The notes beneath the pieces are model-generated. The model ran no database searches. It had not been told where the DNA came from and was given only the letters and a program-made list of their open reading frames with translations. Positions 17,932 to 30,141 of a stretch of 64,000 nucleotides of DNA are shown piece after piece. Each line of letters opens with the position of its first letter. The first letter of the stretch is position 1. The position numbers and the translations under genes are program-made. Origin of the DNA: an uncultured Lactobacillus sp. (GTDB lineage Bacteria > Bacillota > Bacilli > Lactobacillales > Lactobacillaceae); the NCBI GenBank assembly GCA_947565635.1, contig CANOGU010000002.1, positions 1 to 64,000 of the forward strand, in the 5' to 3' direction.

Positions 17932-19938
17932 CTAAAGCTTACTCAATAATTGAACTTCCCATGCCTTCATCTTTTTATTTGCACTTTTATCCGTAAATAA
18001 ATTCTTATATGCATCAAATTCAGACGGCAAATCTTTTGTATCATTACTCATATTTAAGACGAAGTATAATTCTTTTCCGCTTTTTGTAACTCTTTTAGTT
18101 ATTTCTAAATCTGTTTTAGTCTCTATTAAAGATTTTATATTCACAATTGAAATAAGATGATCAAATATTTTACTTAATCCCGCTTCATCTAATTGCGTTC
18201 CAATATACCAGCTAGTACCTTTACCCCATTTGTTCTCACTAACTGCTGGTGTTTCTTTATAAAATTCACTATTATAGTTTCCTAAAGCATGTGCACCTTC
18301 TAAATGCAACAAATCACAAATTAAGTTAGCTTGATAATTGTTACTATCTAAGGAAACAGTAATTTTTTGTCCTGGAATTACTGCATCGCTTTCCTCAACC
18401 CAGATACCTAAAACATCTTTTAAAGGACCAGGGTATCCTCCAAGGTACACGCTATCATTTTCATTTACTATTCCAGATAAATAGCTAGCAACAAAATTAC
18501 CACCCCTTTTTACATATTGATCAATTTTTTCTGCTAAACCGCTTTTTATCATATATAAAACTGGAGCTACAACTAAGTCATATTGACTAAAATCGTCGTC
18601 AACGCTAATGATATCCGTTGGGATATTGCGCTTATAAAATTGTTTATAATAATCCAAAATTGATTCTACATAATCAAGATCTTGCGTAATTCCGTCAATA
18701 TATTCATAAGACCAAAAGTTATTCCAGTCAAAAACAATTCCTACCTTCGCCTTTGTCTTTGATCCTAAAATTGTCGAACCAGTTTTTTCTAGTTTTTCTC
18801 CTAGTTCTGTTACTTCCTTAAATACTCTAGTATCAGTTCTTTGAGAATGTGAAATTACTGCACTATGGAATTTTTCCGATCCGCCAATGGCTTGTTTTAA
18901 TTGGAAAAATTGAACTGTATCTGCTCCATGAGCAACTGCTTGCAATTCTGTAGCTGCCATTTGTCCCGGTCTCTTCAATGGACTATATGGTTGCCAATTT
19001 ACTTGAGCAGGTGTCGATTCCATCAGCATAAAGGGTTGATGTTTTAACGAACGCATCAAATCATATAAAAATGCTGACTGATAAGTTGGCATGTTATAAC
19101 TTGGATAACTATCATAAGAAATAATGTCTTGTTCTTTTGCCCATTTTTGATAGTCAAGTAATTTATTAGGTAAAGCATGAAAATTAGTTGTTACTAAAGC
19201 CACTGGGTCATATTTCTTTATAATAGCTTTCTCCATCTTAAAAAGTTTCAATAGGCTCTCAGATTGAAAACGCAAATAATCAAGCGATAATGCAGAAACA
19301 ATAGTTTCAGTGCCTTCTGCTCCCCAGGCATCTCCTAATTCATTTGGAACTACTATTTCATCCCAATCATAAATCCTATGGCTCCACACATTCATATTCC
19401 ATGCTTTATTTAAAGTTTCTAAATTTTTATATTTATATTTTAGCCAGTCTCTAAAAGTATTTTGACAATTGTCACAGTAGCAATTGCCCCCATACTCATT
19501 ATTAACATGCCAAACTTTAATATGAGGATTTTTATAATATCGGCTTACTATTTTTTTAACTAATTTACTAGCAAGAACTTGATAGTTTTTACTATTAGAG
19601 CAAAAATTATGTCTTTGCCCAAAAACATGTCGTCTTCCCTGATAATCTACTCGTGCCACATCAGGATATTTTTTAAACATCCAAGCGGGCATAGCTGCAG
19701 TTGCAGTTGCAAGGACGATATCAAAATTAGCATCAGATAATTCTTTAACTATTTTGTCTAATTTTGAAAAATCATATTCTCCTTCTCTTTGCTCTAGTAA
19801 AGCCCAAGAAAAAACATTAATAGTAGCTGAGTTTAGATGTGCTTGTTTAAAAACTTGTATATCATTTGCCCAAGTATCTTCTGGCCATTGCTCAGGATTA
19901 TAATCTCCACCATATAAAAAGCGTGATAATTGTGTCAT
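17932..19938 (-). CDS. Beta-galactosidase, GH42 family
   Basis: 668 residues. The N-terminal FLYGGDYNPEQWPE is diagnostic of GH42. Acid/base Glu148 in HVNNEYG, nucleophile Glu307 in LMESTP, and a cysteine cluster CYCDNC (about 153-158) for zinc. The catalytic barrel spans about 1-390, followed by the trimerisation domain and a small C-terminal beta domain. No signal peptide, so it acts in the cytoplasm on lactose or galacto-oligosaccharides brought in by the permease. It starts 11 nt after the lacS reading frame, so they form one operon. It is the only complete beta-galactosidase gene here, since lacM carries a stop. Confidence 0.95.
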   Translation of the reverse strand: MTQLSRFLYGGDYNPEQWPEDTWANDIQVFKQAHLNSATINVFSWALLEQREGEYDFSKLDKIVKELSDANFDIVLATATAAMPAWMFKKYPDVARVDYQGRRHVFGQRHNFCSNSKNYQVLASKLVKKIVSRYYKNPHIKVWHVNNEYGGNCYCDNCQNTFRDWLKYKYKNLETLNKAWNMNVWSHRIYDWDEIVVPNELGDAWGAEGTETIVSALSLDYLRFQSESLLKLFKMEKAIIKKYDPVALVTTNFHALPNKLLDYQKWAKEQDIISYDSYPSYNMPTYQSAFLYDLMRSLKHQPFMLMESTPAQVNWQPYSPLKRPGQMAATELQAVAHGADTVQFFQLKQAIGGSEKFHSAVISHSQRTDTRVFKEVTELGEKLEKTGSTILGSKTKAKVGIVFDWNNFWSYEYIDGITQDLDYVESILDYYKQFYKRNIPTDIISVDDDFSQYDLVVAPVLYMIKSGLAEKIDQYVKRGGNFVASYLSGIVNENDSVYLGGYPGPLKDVLGIWVEESDAVIPGQKITVSLDSNNYQANLICDLLHLEGAHALGNYNSEFYKETPAVSENKWGKGTSWYIGTQLDEAGLSKIFDHLISIVNIKSLIETKTDLEITKRVTKSGKELYFVLNMSNDTKDLPSEFDAYKNLFTDKSANKKMKAWEVQLLSKL

Positions 19939-19949
19939 ATTTTTCTCCT

Positions 19950-21905
19950 TTATTCTGCTTGTAATCCCATTGTTTTTTCTGAATTCTTTATCGCTTCTCT
20001 AAATTCCACGCTTACAACTTCTTCTCCATGCTTAACAGTCTTACCAGTTTCAACTTCACTGGTTTTTACAATTTTTCGTGGTTGTGTATAAAAAACAATT
20101 ACTGTGTCTTGATAACCATTTTCAAGAGCAAGGTCTCGATCAAATTCAAGTAATAAATCTCCTTTTCTCACATTTTAGCCATCATCATAGTAAGTCTCAA
20201 AGCCTTTTCCACGTAAGTTAACCGTTCCTAAACCAACATGTACCACGACTTGTAACCCTTCATCAGAAACAATTTCGAAAGCATGTTTAGTAATAAAGGT
20301 AAATTTAATTTTTCCATTAAATGGGGCATAGATCCTTCCTCTACTTGGCTTGATAGCAAATCCTTTACCTGGAAACGGCTTATTATTCTCATCAATAACT
20401 TCGCTTAAATTCATTAATTCACCATCCGCTGGTGCATAAACAATTTCATTTGTAACACTCGCATCAGGTTCTTCTTTATCATTTTCAATCTTGCCCTCCG
20501 CCAATTTATCTTTTAATTCTTCAACAACAGCCGCATGTTTCTTTTCCGATAATGTTACTTTTGTCAAAAAAACAATGATTGACAAAACAGCTAAAATTAA
20601 TGGAATATATAAGGCAATAATATTGAAAGTATTAATATCATGAGCCGTCATATCAGCAGCAGTAGCTGTTCCAGTCGCAATTGCAACATAACCAACTAAA
20701 GCATTAGAAACTGTCCCAGTAAATTTATCAATCATTGGACGAACAGCTAAGACAACTGCTTCATTTCTTTGCCCATTCTTAAGCTGACCATATTCAATAG
20801 CATCAGTTAAAGTCAATACGGTTACCAACTGAGCGAAATTAATATTTAGTAAAACTAATCCCAAATCCATTAGGATTACATTATTACGTCCAAAAATGAA
20901 GAGAACGTAAGCTAAAACCATACAAGTTTGACCAGCAACAAATAACCATTTTCTTGGAATATATTTATTTAAAATTGGAAAACTTGGACTGATACAAAAG
21001 CCAATAATAGTTGCGATAACACCTACTACCCAGAATTCGTTAGGCTTACCAATTACAAATTTATACATATAAAACAAAATACCATTAGTAATAATATAAG
21101 CTAATGAATATAAGAGGTAAGCAAGACTTGGCCACAAGATTTGATCATTATGAAATATTGCTCCAAAAACTTGCTTCAAACTTGTCTTCTGCTTTGCCGA
21201 ATTTCTAATAATATTGTGCTTTTCCTTAGTACCAAAGCAAACAATTAAAGCACAGACAATGGCGAGAGCGGAAATTACTGCTGCAAAAGCTAGCCAGCCA
21301 GCTGCTCCTTCTTCGTGCTTACCAGTTACCATATAAGTAACACTGGTCACAATCGGTACTACGATAATTGTTAATCCGTTCCAGCCAATTGTTCCTGAAA
21401 AAGCACCCAATGATGTATAAATTCCACGTGCATGTGAATCTTCACTTAAAGCTGGCACCATTCCCCAATAAGAAACATCAGATAATGAATAAAAAATATC
21501 AAAACCGATATAAATTAAGATAAATAATACAGCAAATAAGAGCCAACTTTTTTGAGCTAAACCAAAAATTCCAGTAAACAATACCAATAAAAGTAGTGCA
21601 CTTACTAGTGTACCCACTAAAATCCAAGGTTTAAACTTTCCCCACTTTGTTTTAGTATTATCGACTATATTTCCTAAAATAGGATCAATTACTAATTCAG
21701 CTATCCTGATGACAACCATTAAACCAGTAATTAATCCAATCAGCTTACCTGCAATAGATGCCTGCATTCCACTGAACATACTACTGGTGATAAAAATAAC
21801 AAAGTATGTGCTCATTACACCATAGAAAGCTGAATGACCTAAGTTACCCAAACAAAATGACGCGTAGGAAAGAATTTGCTTTCCTGACTTTTCATGAGAT
21901 TTCAT
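19950..21905 (-). pseudogene. lacS: Lactose permease LacS (GPH family) with EIIA domain, interrupted by a stop codon
   Basis: Lactose/galactose:H+ symporter or exchanger of the GPH family, with about twelve membrane segments (roughly residues 10-460) and a C-terminal EIIA-Glc-like domain. The open frame 20175-21905 gives 576 residues, then an in-frame TAA (20175-20177) interrupts ...YYDDG-stop-NVRKGD..., and the same frame continues to 19950 (fragment with DLLLEFDR). Without the stop it would be about 651 residues, a normal LacS length. The phospho-acceptor His (VVVHVGLGTVNL) precedes the stop, but the last ~75 residues of EIIA are lost. Start taken at the ATG of MKSHEKSGKQ (21905) because GAGGAGGA lies just upstream; an in-frame start 30 nt earlier would lie over that site. 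Transport may survive, regulation by HPr probably not. Confidence 0.9.
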
Positions 21906-21930
21906 AAAAATTTCCTCCTCATCGCAACTG

Positions 21931-21998
21931 CGCAATCGCTTACATCGATATAATACTCGTATTTATATCTCTAGTAAATAAATAATTTTTATTTACTA
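21931..21998 (-). promoter_or_regulatory. lacS promoter with cre site and 27-bp palindromic operator
   Basis: Minus strand: -35 TTTACT (21973-21978), 17-nt spacer, -10 TATTAT (21950-21955). A perfect inverted repeat TAGTAAATAAA-N5-TTTATTTACTA (21972-21998) covers the -35; further TTTACTAAAT copies follow to 22013. The cre-like TGTAAGCGATTGCG (21931-21944, two mismatches) covers the start point. Confidence 0.7.
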
Positions 21999-22022
21999 AA
22001 TAATTTACTAAATATCAAAATA

Positions 22023-22057
22023 AAAAAGGAATGTCTCTATCAGCATTCCTTTTTTAT
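22023..22057 (-). terminator. Terminator of the lacI-type regulator gene
   Basis: AAAAAAGGAATG pairs with CATTCCTTTTTT around a 10-nt loop, with T runs on both strands. It lies between the regulator stop (22091) and the lacS promoter. Confidence 0.85.
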
Positions 22058-22090
22058 TTTTCTATGAAAAAATTATTTTTATTTATTAAA

Positions 22091-23113
<1,023 letters not shown>

Positions 23114-23228
23114 CTATAATTTAATTACTCTGTTTAAACAAAAGTTTTATTTTTTCTATAAATAACATTATCAGTTCAGAAGATCATTTTCAAAGCTAAT
23201 CAATAAAACACAAACATCATTTGTAAAT

Positions 23229-23284
23229 AATTTACTATTTTTTAGTAAATTTTTTATTTAAATGATATAATAAAAGCGTCTTCA
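23229..23284 (+). promoter_or_regulatory. lacLM-galE promoter with dyad operator and cre-like site
   Basis: -10 TATAAT at 23266-23271. The perfect dyad AATTTACTA-N5-TAGTAAATT (23229-23251) covers the -35 region. A cre-like TAAAAGCGTCTTCA (23271-23284, two mismatches) follows the -10 directly. No good -35 hexamer is visible, which suggests weak or activated transcription. Confidence 0.6.
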
Positions 23285-23314
23285 ATATAATATTCTTAGA
23301 AATCAGGTAGAACC

Positions 23315-25195
23315 ATGAAAGCAAATATTCGATGGCTAGATGATCCAGAAACTTTCCGCGTTAACCAAATTGCAGCGCACAGTGATCATTTATATTTCAA
23401 AAATTATGAAGAATGGGAACAAAAACGTAGTAGTTTTATTCAAAGTCTAGATGGAAAATGGCAATTTAAATTTTCTAATAATCCCCAAACTAGACCACTT
23501 GATTTTTACAAAACTAATTTTGATGCTTCAGATTTTGATTTCATTCCTGTTCCAAGTGAAATTGAATTAAATAATTATGCACAAAATCAATATATAAATA
23601 CCCTCTATCCTTGGGAGGGAAAAATTTTTCGCAGACCAGCTTATTCACTAGGACAGAAAACAGATCGTTCATTCAGTGAAGGAGAAGATAATACGGTCGG
23701 TTCTTACATTAAACATTTTGATCTAGATAATTCTTTTCAAGGAAAGTACGTTCATGTTTTCTTTGAAGGAGTAGAACGAGCAATGTTTGTTTGGCTAAAT
23801 GGTCATTTTATTGGATATGGTGAAGATAGTTTTACTCCATCTGAATTTGATCTTACCCCCTACCTTAAAGAAAAGAACAATATTTTAGCTGTACAAGTAT
23901 TCAAACACAGTACTGCCTCTTTTTTAGAGGATCAGGATATGTTTAGATTTTCTGGAATTTTCCGCTCAGTAAAGCTACTTGCTTTTCCAGAAACACATTT
24001 AATGGATCTTGCATTAAAACCAACAATTACAAATGACTACCATGATGGAATTTTCAATGCCAAATTATCCTTTACTGGTACAAAAGATGGATATGTACGT
24101 TTAAAAATAAAAGATATCAATGGGCAAACTTTACTGGATGAAGAACATAATCTAACTTCAACAATTACAATCGAAAATAAATTACTGGAAAACATTCATC
24201 TTTGGGATAACCATCACCCTTATTTATACCAGTTATTTATTGAAGTCCAAGATTCAAATAAAAATCTAATTGAGTTAGATTCTTATAAATTTGGATTTCG
24301 AGAAATTAAAATAACTGACGATAAAGTTGTATTACTCAATGGAAAGAGACTAATTATAAATGGGGTCAACCGACACGAATGGAATATGAATAGCGGACGT
24401 ACCATTACTAAACAGGATATGAAGGCCGATATTCAGACCTTTAAAAGAAACAATATCAATGCAGTACGTACTTGCCATTACCCTAATCAAATTCCGTGGT
24501 ATTACTTATGTGATCAAAATGGTATCTACGTTATGGCAGAGAATAATTTAGAATCTCACGGAACATGGCAAAAAATGGGAGAAGTTGAGCCTTCGTATAA
24601 TGTTCCAGGATCTTTAGCAAAATGGCGTAATGTAGTTATTGATCGTGCCAGAAGTAATTATGAAACTTTAAAGAATCATACTTCTATTCTCTTTTGGTCG
24701 CTAGGTAATGAATCATATGCTGGTGAAAATTTAATAGCAATGAATCAATTCTATAAATCGCACGATGATACACGCCTTACGCATTATGAAGGTGTGGTTC
24801 ATACACCAGACTTAAAAAATAAAATATCTGATTTAGAAAGTTACATGTATCTTCCACCTAAAGAAGCTGAAAAATATTTAAAAAATAATCCTTCAAAGCC
24901 ATTTCTTGAATGCGAATATATGCATGATATGGGCAATTCAGATGGTGGAATGAAATCTTACATTAAATTAATTGATGAATATCCACAATATTTAGGCGGA
25001 TTTATTTGGGACTTTATTGATCAAGCTCTTTTAACCTATGATCCAATAAGCGGTAAAAAAGCACTCAGATACGGTGGCGACTTTGATGATCGACACTCAG
25101 ATTATGAATTTTCTGGGGATGGTCTAATGTTTGCTGATCGAACTGAAAAACCAGCAATGCAGGAGGTTAAATATTATTATGGATTACACAAATAA
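23315..25195 (+). CDS. lacL: Beta-galactosidase large subunit LacL (GH2)
   Basis: 626 residues, the normal length of LacL. It forms a heterodimer with LacM that hydrolyses lactose in the cytoplasm. Acid/base Glu466 in [10 protein letters not shown] and nucleophile Glu534 in [12 protein letters not shown]. Sugar-binding, Ig-like and TIM-barrel GH2 domains follow in order. First gene of lacL-lacM-galE, reading away from the LacI-type regulator. The reading frame is intact, but its partner lacM carries a stop codon, and GH2 LacL needs LacM for full activity. Confidence 0.97.
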   Translation: MKANIRWLDDPETFRVNQIAAHSDHLYFKNYEEWEQKRSSFIQSLDGKWQFKFSNNPQTRPLDFYKTNFDASDFDFIPVPSEIELNNYAQNQYINTLYPWEGKIFRRPAYSLGQKTDRSFSEGEDNTVGSYIKHFDLDNSFQGKYVHVFFEGVERAMFVWLNGHFIGYGEDSFTPSEFDLTPYLKEKNNILAVQVFKHSTASFLEDQDMFRFSGIFRSVKLLAFPETHLMDLALKPTITNDYHDGIFNAKLSFTGTKDGYVRLKIKDINGQTLLDEEHNLTSTITIENKLLENIHLWDNHHPYLYQLFIEVQDSNKNLIELDSYKFGFREIKITDDKVVLLNGKRLIINGVNRHEWNMNSGRTITKQDMKADIQTFKRNNINAVRTCHYPNQIPWYYLCDQNGIYVMAENNLESHGTWQKMGEVEPSYNVPGSLAKWRNVVIDRARSNYETLKNHTSILFWSLGNESYAGENLIAMNQFYKSHDDTRLTHYEGVVHTPDLKNKISDLESYMYLPPKEAEKYLKNNPSKPFLECEYMHDMGNSDGGMKSYIKLIDEYPQYLGGFIWDFIDQALLTYDPISGKKALRYGGDFDDRHSDYEFSGDGLMFADRTEKPAMQEVKYYYGLHK

Positions 25196-26132
25196 ACTCC
25201 ACATTATTTACGGAGATGCAGCGTTAGGAGTACAAACTAAAAAATTTCAATATATTTTTAGTTATGAAAAAGGCGGACTTGAATCACTAAAAATCAATAA
25301 TAAAGAATGGCTCTATCGGATCCCTACTCCAACATTTTGGCGTGCCACAACTGATAACGATCGCGGTAATGGCTTTAGCGTTAAGGCTGCTCAATGGTTA
25401 GGAGCGGATATGTTCAGCCAATGTAGTAAAATTCATCTAACAGTTGATGATCAAAAATTTGATCCTCTACCTATTGCTCCATTCAATAATCAATTTTCTA
25501 ACCATGAATATGCAAATCTCGTAAAAATTAGTTTTGATTATAAAACTACTACTACGCCGGCAACTATATGCACGATTACCTATGTTATTGATTCCAGTGG
25601 ACACGCAACTATTAAAATGCGTTACATGGGAAAAAAAGGATTGCCATCTCTTCCAGTCCTAGGAATGCGTTTTATCATGCCTACGATGGCAACTGGATTT
25701 GAATATTACGGACTTTCTTCTGAAACCTATCCTGATCGTAAAGCAGGGGCAAAAAAAGGAGTATTTCGCGTAAAAGGTTTACCTGTCACAAAATATTTGG
25801 TTCCACAAGAAAATGGCATGCATATGGACACAGATAAATTAATTATCACTAGAAATACTAGCCTGAATAATGCAGATCGTGATACAAATGATTTTCAACT
25901 AGAAATTAATAAAACTGATAAACCACTTAACTTTAGCTGCCTCCCCTATACCGCTGAAGAATTATAAAATGCCACACACATTGAAGAACTTCCACTAGCA
26001 CGCAGAACAGTTTTAGTAATTGCTGGAAAAGTACGCGGTGTAGGGGGAATAGACAGTTGGGGGACAGATGTCGAGGAAAAATATAGAATAGATTCAAGTA
26101 AAAATTTTGAATTTTCATTCAAATTAAGTTAA
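25179..26132 (+). pseudogene. lacM: Beta-galactosidase small subunit LacM, truncated by a nonsense codon
   Basis: GH2 C-terminal (Bgal_small_N-type) subunit of the LacLM heterodimer. Start at the ATG of [13 protein letters not shown] (25179), with AGGAGG at 25161-25166, overlapping the lacL end by 17 nt. The open frame stops at 25965-25967 (TAA) after 262 residues (...LPYTAEEL). The same frame then continues without a break through [17 protein letters not shown] and [14 protein letters not shown] to a natural stop at 26130-26132, giving 317 codons in all. So one base change, for example GAA or CAA to TAA, removes the last 55 residues, including the conserved GGIDSWG motif at the active-site edge. 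The enzyme is probably inactive or weak unless the stop is read through. Confidence 0.9.
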
Positions 26133-26163
26133 AAATAATAAATTTAGAAGGAGTATTATAAAT

Positions 26164-27156
26164 ATGAAAGTATTAGTTATTGGTGGTGCCGGTTATATCG
26201 GCTCTCATGCTGTTAGAAAATTAATTGAAGAGGGAAACGATGTTGTTGTCCTTGATTCTCTCTACACTGGCCATAGAAAGGCTGTTGACAAGAGAGCTAA
26301 ATTTTATCAAGGCGACATCGAAGATACTAATTTAGTAAGCAAGATCTTACGGGACGAAAAGATTGATGCTATTATGCACTTTGCCGCTTACTCATTAGTT
26401 CCTGAATCAGTTAAGAAACCTTTGAAATACTACGACAACAATGTCTCAGGTATGATTTCTCTTCTTCAAGCAATGGATGACGCTAAAGTTAAATACCTAG
26501 TATTTTCTTCATCCGCTGCTACTTATGGTATTCCAAAGACTTTACCGATTACTGAAGATACACCACTTGATCCAATCAATCCTTATGGCGAAACCAAGAT
26601 GATGATGGAAAAGATTATGCACTGGGCTGACAAGGCTGACGGCATTAAGTCTATCGCTCTTCGCTACTTTAATGTTGCTGGTGCTTCAAGCGACGGCTCA
26701 ATTGGTGAAGATCACGGTCCTGAAACTCACCTAATTCCTAATATCTTGAAGAGTGCTATTTCTGGTGATGGCAACTTTACTATTTTTGGTGACGACTATG
26801 ACACTAAAGACGGTACTAATGTCCGTGACTACGTTCAAGTTGAAGACTTAATTGAAGCTCATATCTTAGCTCTTAAGCACGTAATGGAAACTAACAAGTC
26901 TGATGTCTTTAACTTAGGTACTGCTCAAGGTTACTCAAACTTAGAAATTCTTGAAGCTGCCAAGAAAGTTATTAGCATTGATATCCCTTACACTATTGGA
27001 CCAAGAAGAGGCGGAGATCCTGACTCATTGGTTGCCGATTCAAGTAAGGCACGTAAAGTTCTAGGCTGGAAGCCAAAGCATGAAAATGTTGATGACGTTA
27101 TCGCAACTGCTTGGAACTGGCACAAGAGTCACCCAAAGGGCTATGAAGATAAGTAA
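26164..27156 (+). CDS. galE: UDP-glucose 4-epimerase
   Basis: 330 residues, extended SDR. It interconverts UDP-galactose and UDP-glucose, closing the Leloir pathway and supplying UDP-galactose for glycans. NAD motif GGAGYIGSH at 7-15, catalytic Ser in SSSAATYG with YGETKMMMEK (Tyr-x3-Lys). RBS AAGGAG 12 nt upstream of the ATG. Third gene of lacLM-galE. Codon use is noticeably more biased to frequent codons than in lacLM, fitting a highly expressed, older gene. A hairpin terminator follows. Confidence 0.98.
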   Translation: MKVLVIGGAGYIGSHAVRKLIEEGNDVVVLDSLYTGHRKAVDKRAKFYQGDIEDTNLVSKILRDEKIDAIMHFAAYSLVPESVKKPLKYYDNNVSGMISLLQAMDDAKVKYLVFSSSAATYGIPKTLPITEDTPLDPINPYGETKMMMEKIMHWADKADGIKSIALRYFNVAGASSDGSIGEDHGPETHLIPNILKSAISGDGNFTIFGDDYDTKDGTNVRDYVQVEDLIEAHILALKHVMETNKSDVFNLGTAQGYSNLEILEAAKKVISIDIPYTIGPRRGGDPDSLVADSSKARKVLGWKPKHENVDDVIATAWNWHKSHPKGYEDK

Positions 27157-27195
27157 AGAATAAAGCAAAATAATAATTTTAATTTCACGTACAAC

Positions 27196-27230
27196 AAAAG
27201 CTGTCTACCAACTCATGATAGACAGCTTTT
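27196..27230. terminator. Bidirectional terminator between galE and trxB
   Basis: AAAAGCTGTCTA (27196-27207) and TAGACAGCTTTT (27219-27230) form a perfect 12-bp stem between two convergent genes. Confidence 0.9.
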
Positions 27231-27242
27231 AATTTGGATAAT

Positions 27243-28178
27243 TTACTTTTCACTTAAGCCTTGGTAGTAATTGTATACTTCTTGACCAGCAATACTTCCT
27301 TCACCAACAGCCGTAGTGATTTGACGAAGTTCCTTAGAGCGAACATCCCCTAAGGCAAAGACACCATCAAGTCTAGTACGCATATGGTCATCAGTTAAGA
27401 TCCAGCCTTGTTCATCAGTAATGCCCAAGTCCTTAAAGGCAGCAGTCTGTGGTTGAATACCAACATAGATAAATACACCAGCTACTTGTACTTCTTTTTC
27501 TTCACCAGTTTCTTTATCCTTGTATTTAACGCCGACTACTTTATTTCCATCGCCAACAATCTCTTCAGTCTGAGCATTCCAGATAAACTTCATCTTATCA
27601 TTTTCAAATGCCTTCTTTTGTAATTCAGCCTTTGCACGAAGTTGATCACGACGATGAATAACAGTAACAGACTTAGCTGATTGAGCTAGGTATAATCCTT
27701 CTTGAATAGCAGAGTCTCCACCGCCAATGACTGCAACATCTTCATCCCTAAAGAAAGCAGCATCACATACCGCACAGTAAGAGACACCTTTTCCAGCATA
27801 TTCTTCTTCACCTGGTACTCCAAGATGCTTATGAACTGCACCAGTTGCAATAACAACAGCGTTAGCTTCATATTCACCTGAATCAGTTTTAACAATTTTC
27901 TTCTTACCATCCTGCTCAATACTTTGAACATCGCCATACGCAAATTCAGCTCCAGCATTTGTTGCAGTCTGATACATCTTCTCACCTAATTCAGGTCCTT
28001 GAATATCTACAAAGCCAGGATAGTTATCAATACCAGCTGTATTATTCATTTGACCACCATAAATACCGCGATCAAGAATTACAACCTTTAAGTTGGCCCG
28101 AGCGGCATATAATGCAGCAGTCAATCCACCAGGACCTGCTCCAATTACGATTACATCATAAGTCTTTTTCTCAGACAT
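27243..28178 (-). CDS. trxB: Thioredoxin-disulfide reductase
   Basis: 311 residues. Flavoenzyme passing electrons from NADPH to thioredoxin. FAD motif GAGPGGLTAA near 13-22, redox-active CAVCD (Cys135 and Cys138), NADPH motif GGGDSAIQEG, C-terminal GDVRSKELRQITTAVGEG. It is the downstream member of the hprK-lgt-gpsA-trxB group. In other lactobacilli trxB is usually followed by pgm; here the lac-gal island lies between them. Confidence 0.97.
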   Translation of the reverse strand: MSEKKTYDVIVIGAGPGGLTAALYAARANLKVVILDRGIYGGQMNNTAGIDNYPGFVDIQGPELGEKMYQTATNAGAEFAYGDVQSIEQDGKKKIVKTDSGEYEANAVVIATGAVHKHLGVPGEEEYAGKGVSYCAVCDAAFFRDEDVAVIGGGDSAIQEGLYLAQSAKSVTVIHRRDQLRAKAELQKKAFENDKMKFIWNAQTEEIVGDGNKVVGVKYKDKETGEEKEVQVAGVFIYVGIQPQTAAFKDLGITDEQGWILTDDHMRTRLDGVFALGDVRSKELRQITTAVGEGSIAGQEVYNYYQGLSEK

Positions 28179-28249
28179 ATTCTCGCCTCAATTCTTACTT
28201 TTCGTAAGTATATCTTACTATTAAAAAATAAAAATTGCAATCTTTTTGC

Positions 28250-29266
28250 CTAAAGTTGAATTTCAGGCTTTGGGTTTCTTCCCATCATTGTCTTAATTTC
28301 TTCATCAACATCAGCATTTTCGTAAAGAACACGATAAATTGCTTCACTAATCGGCATATCAATATTCTTTTCTTCTGCTAATTCATGGACAGCTTTAACA
28401 GTAGTAGCACCTTCCACAACCTGTCCCATATTTTCTAAGACATAGTCCAGGCTCTTTCCTTCACCGATTTGCTTCCCAGCACGCCAATTACGAGAATTAG
28501 ATGAAGTAGCCGTTACGATTAAATCACCAATACCAGAAAGACCTGAGAACGTCATTGGCTTAGCACCAAAGTATTTAACGCCTAAACGAGTAATTTCAGC
28601 TAAACCTCTAGTCATTAAAGCAGCTTTAGCATCATCGCCATATCCTTTACCAACTAAAATACCAGCGGCAATTGCAATAACATTTTTAACTGCTCCACCT
28701 ACTTCAACTCCAACTAAATCATCATTAGTATAGAAGCGAACGTAATTATTTGAGAATAATTCTTGAACTCGTTTAGCATTTTCTTCACTAGTAGAAGCAC
28801 ATGCGATTGCAGTCAGATCTTTTTGGGCTACATTTTCAGCATGACTAGGACCAGAAATAGCAACAATTCTTTCACTATTATTAGGATAAACTTCTTCAGT
28901 TAAAATATCTGAAATTAATTTTTTACTACCTGGTTCAATTCCTTTAGTAGCAGTTACTAATAGAGGAGTAGCACCAGTTTTATCTAATATTTTACGTACC
29001 TTCTTAGCAACAATACGTACTGCTTTAGTTGGTAAAACAAATAAAACAATTTCAGCCCCATCTAAAGCATTCTCCAAATTTCCAGTAGCTGGGACATTTG
29101 GATTAAGCTTCCAATTCTTCATATAGTGAGCATTAGTATGGTGTTCGTTAATTTCTTGGTTAACACTATCAATGTTTCCATATAACACAACATCATTTCC
29201 GTTATCTGCTAACATTGATCCAAGAACAGAACCCCATGAACCATTACCTAAAACTGCAATTTTTGC
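28250..29266 (-). CDS. gpsA: Glycerol-3-phosphate dehydrogenase [NAD(P)+]
   Basis: Makes sn-glycerol-3-phosphate from dihydroxyacetone phosphate for membrane lipids. NAD motif VLGNGSWGSVLG at the N-terminus, catalytic Lys in GGAVKNVIAIAAG, C-terminal GLSGIGDLIVT. I place the start at the ATG of MAKIAVLGNG (338 residues), the usual length. A TTG 42 nt upstream (29308, overlapping the lgt stop) would add 14 residues ([12 protein letters not shown]). Neither has a clear Shine-Dalgarno, so the start is uncertain. Confidence 0.95.
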   Translation of the reverse strand, partial: AKIAVLGNGSWGSVLGSMLADNGNDVVLYGNIDSVNQEINEHHTNAHYMKNWKLNPNVPATGNLENALDGAEIVLFVLPTKAVRIVAKKVRKILDKTGATPLLVTATKGIEPGSKKLISDILTEEVYPNNSERIVAISGPSHAENVAQKDLTAIACASTSEENAKRVQELFSNNYVRFYTNDDLVGVEVGGAVKNVIAIAAGILVGKGYGDDAKAALMTRGLAEITRLGVKYFGAKPMTFSGLSGIGDLIVTATSSNSRNWRAGKQIGEGKSLDYVLENMGQVVEGATTVKAVHELAEEKNIDMPISEAIYRVLYENADVDEEIKTMMGRNPKPEIQL

Positions 29267-29304
29267 CATTTTCTTACTCAAACTTTCTATAAAACCTATT
29301 TCTT

Positions 29305-30141
29305 TCAATCTCTATTATACGGGTATTTCAATCCACTACCAGCTAAATACCATTTTGGCTTTACAACTTTACGCCGATAAACCCATAAAATAATCGCACC
29401 AAAGAATAATACTAAGCTTAAGGCTTGTGAAACTCTAATTGTATTAGCAATGTACAAGCTATCAGTTCTCATCCCTTCAACAAAGAAACGAACAGCTGAA
29501 TACCAAATCACATAACTTAAAAAGATTTCGCCGCGCTTAAAGAGATGTTTTCTATGTCGTAAACTTAAAATCAAAATTAAACCAATCAAGTTTAAAGTAG
29601 ATTCATATAAATAAGTTGGTTGATAATAAGCGCCATTGATATACATTTGCTGAATAATAAAATGAGGTAAATGTAAACTTTCTAGAAACGCCAAACTTGT
29701 TTTTGCACCATGCGCTTCTTGATTCATAAAATTACCCCATCTAGCAATTACCTGAGCAGCCATAACACCAGGAGCAATAATATCAAGCATCAAAAACGGT
29801 GGTAACATTCTCTGATGACAGAAAACTAACAAGACTATTAATCCAGCAATTAATCCACCGTAAATAGCAATTCCACCATTCCAGATAGCGATTATTTGAT
29901 CTGGATGCTGTGAAAAGTAACCCCATTCAAAAACCACATAATAAATACGTGCTCCAATAAAGCCAATTGGAACTGCCCAAAGAACGAAATCAATAAAATC
30001 ATCAGGCATGATATGCCTTTTTTTACCTTCATTAATAGCCATTAAAGTTGCTACCAATACACCAGTAGCCATTAAGATCCCGTACCATTTAACTTGAAGT
30101 GATCCTAAAGTAAAGGCTACGGGATTTAACGCTAAACTCAT
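29305..30141 (-). CDS. lgt: Prolipoprotein diacylglyceryl transferase
   Basis: 278 residues, membrane enzyme with about seven helices. It transfers diacylglycerol from phosphatidylglycerol to the lipobox cysteine of prelipoproteins. The signature [12 protein letters not shown] is present. Overlaps hprK by 4 nt (ATGA type), so it is translated together with it. Confidence 0.97.
   Translation of the reverse strand: MSLALNPVAFTLGSLQVKWYGILMATGVLVATLMAINEGKKRHIMPDDFIDFVLWAVPIGFIGARIYYVVFEWGYFSQHPDQIIAIWNGGIAIYGGLIAGLIVLLVFCHQRMLPPFLMLDIIAPGVMAAQVIARWGNFMNQEAHGAKTSLAFLESLHLPHFIIQQMYINGAYYQPTYLYESTLNLIGLILILSLRHRKHLFKRGEIFLSYVIWYSAVRFFVEGMRTDSLYIANTIRVSQALSLVLFFGAIILWVYRRKVVKPKWYLAGSGLKYPYNRD

Noticed and set aside
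20175-21935. Longer LacS start at 21935 (MRSCDEEEIF...)
   Set aside because: The extra residues come from reading through the ribosome site GAGGAGGA; the ATG at 21905 has correct spacing.
23131-23140. TGTTTAAACA palindrome upstream of the LacI-type regulator
   Set aside because: A perfect 10-bp palindrome in an AT-rich gap with no matching copy at the other lac/gal promoters; too short to call an operator.
25131-25178. Longer LacM start inside lacL
   Set aside because: The first 16 residues only mirror the lacL 3' end; AGGAGG at 25161-25166 points to the ATG at 25179.
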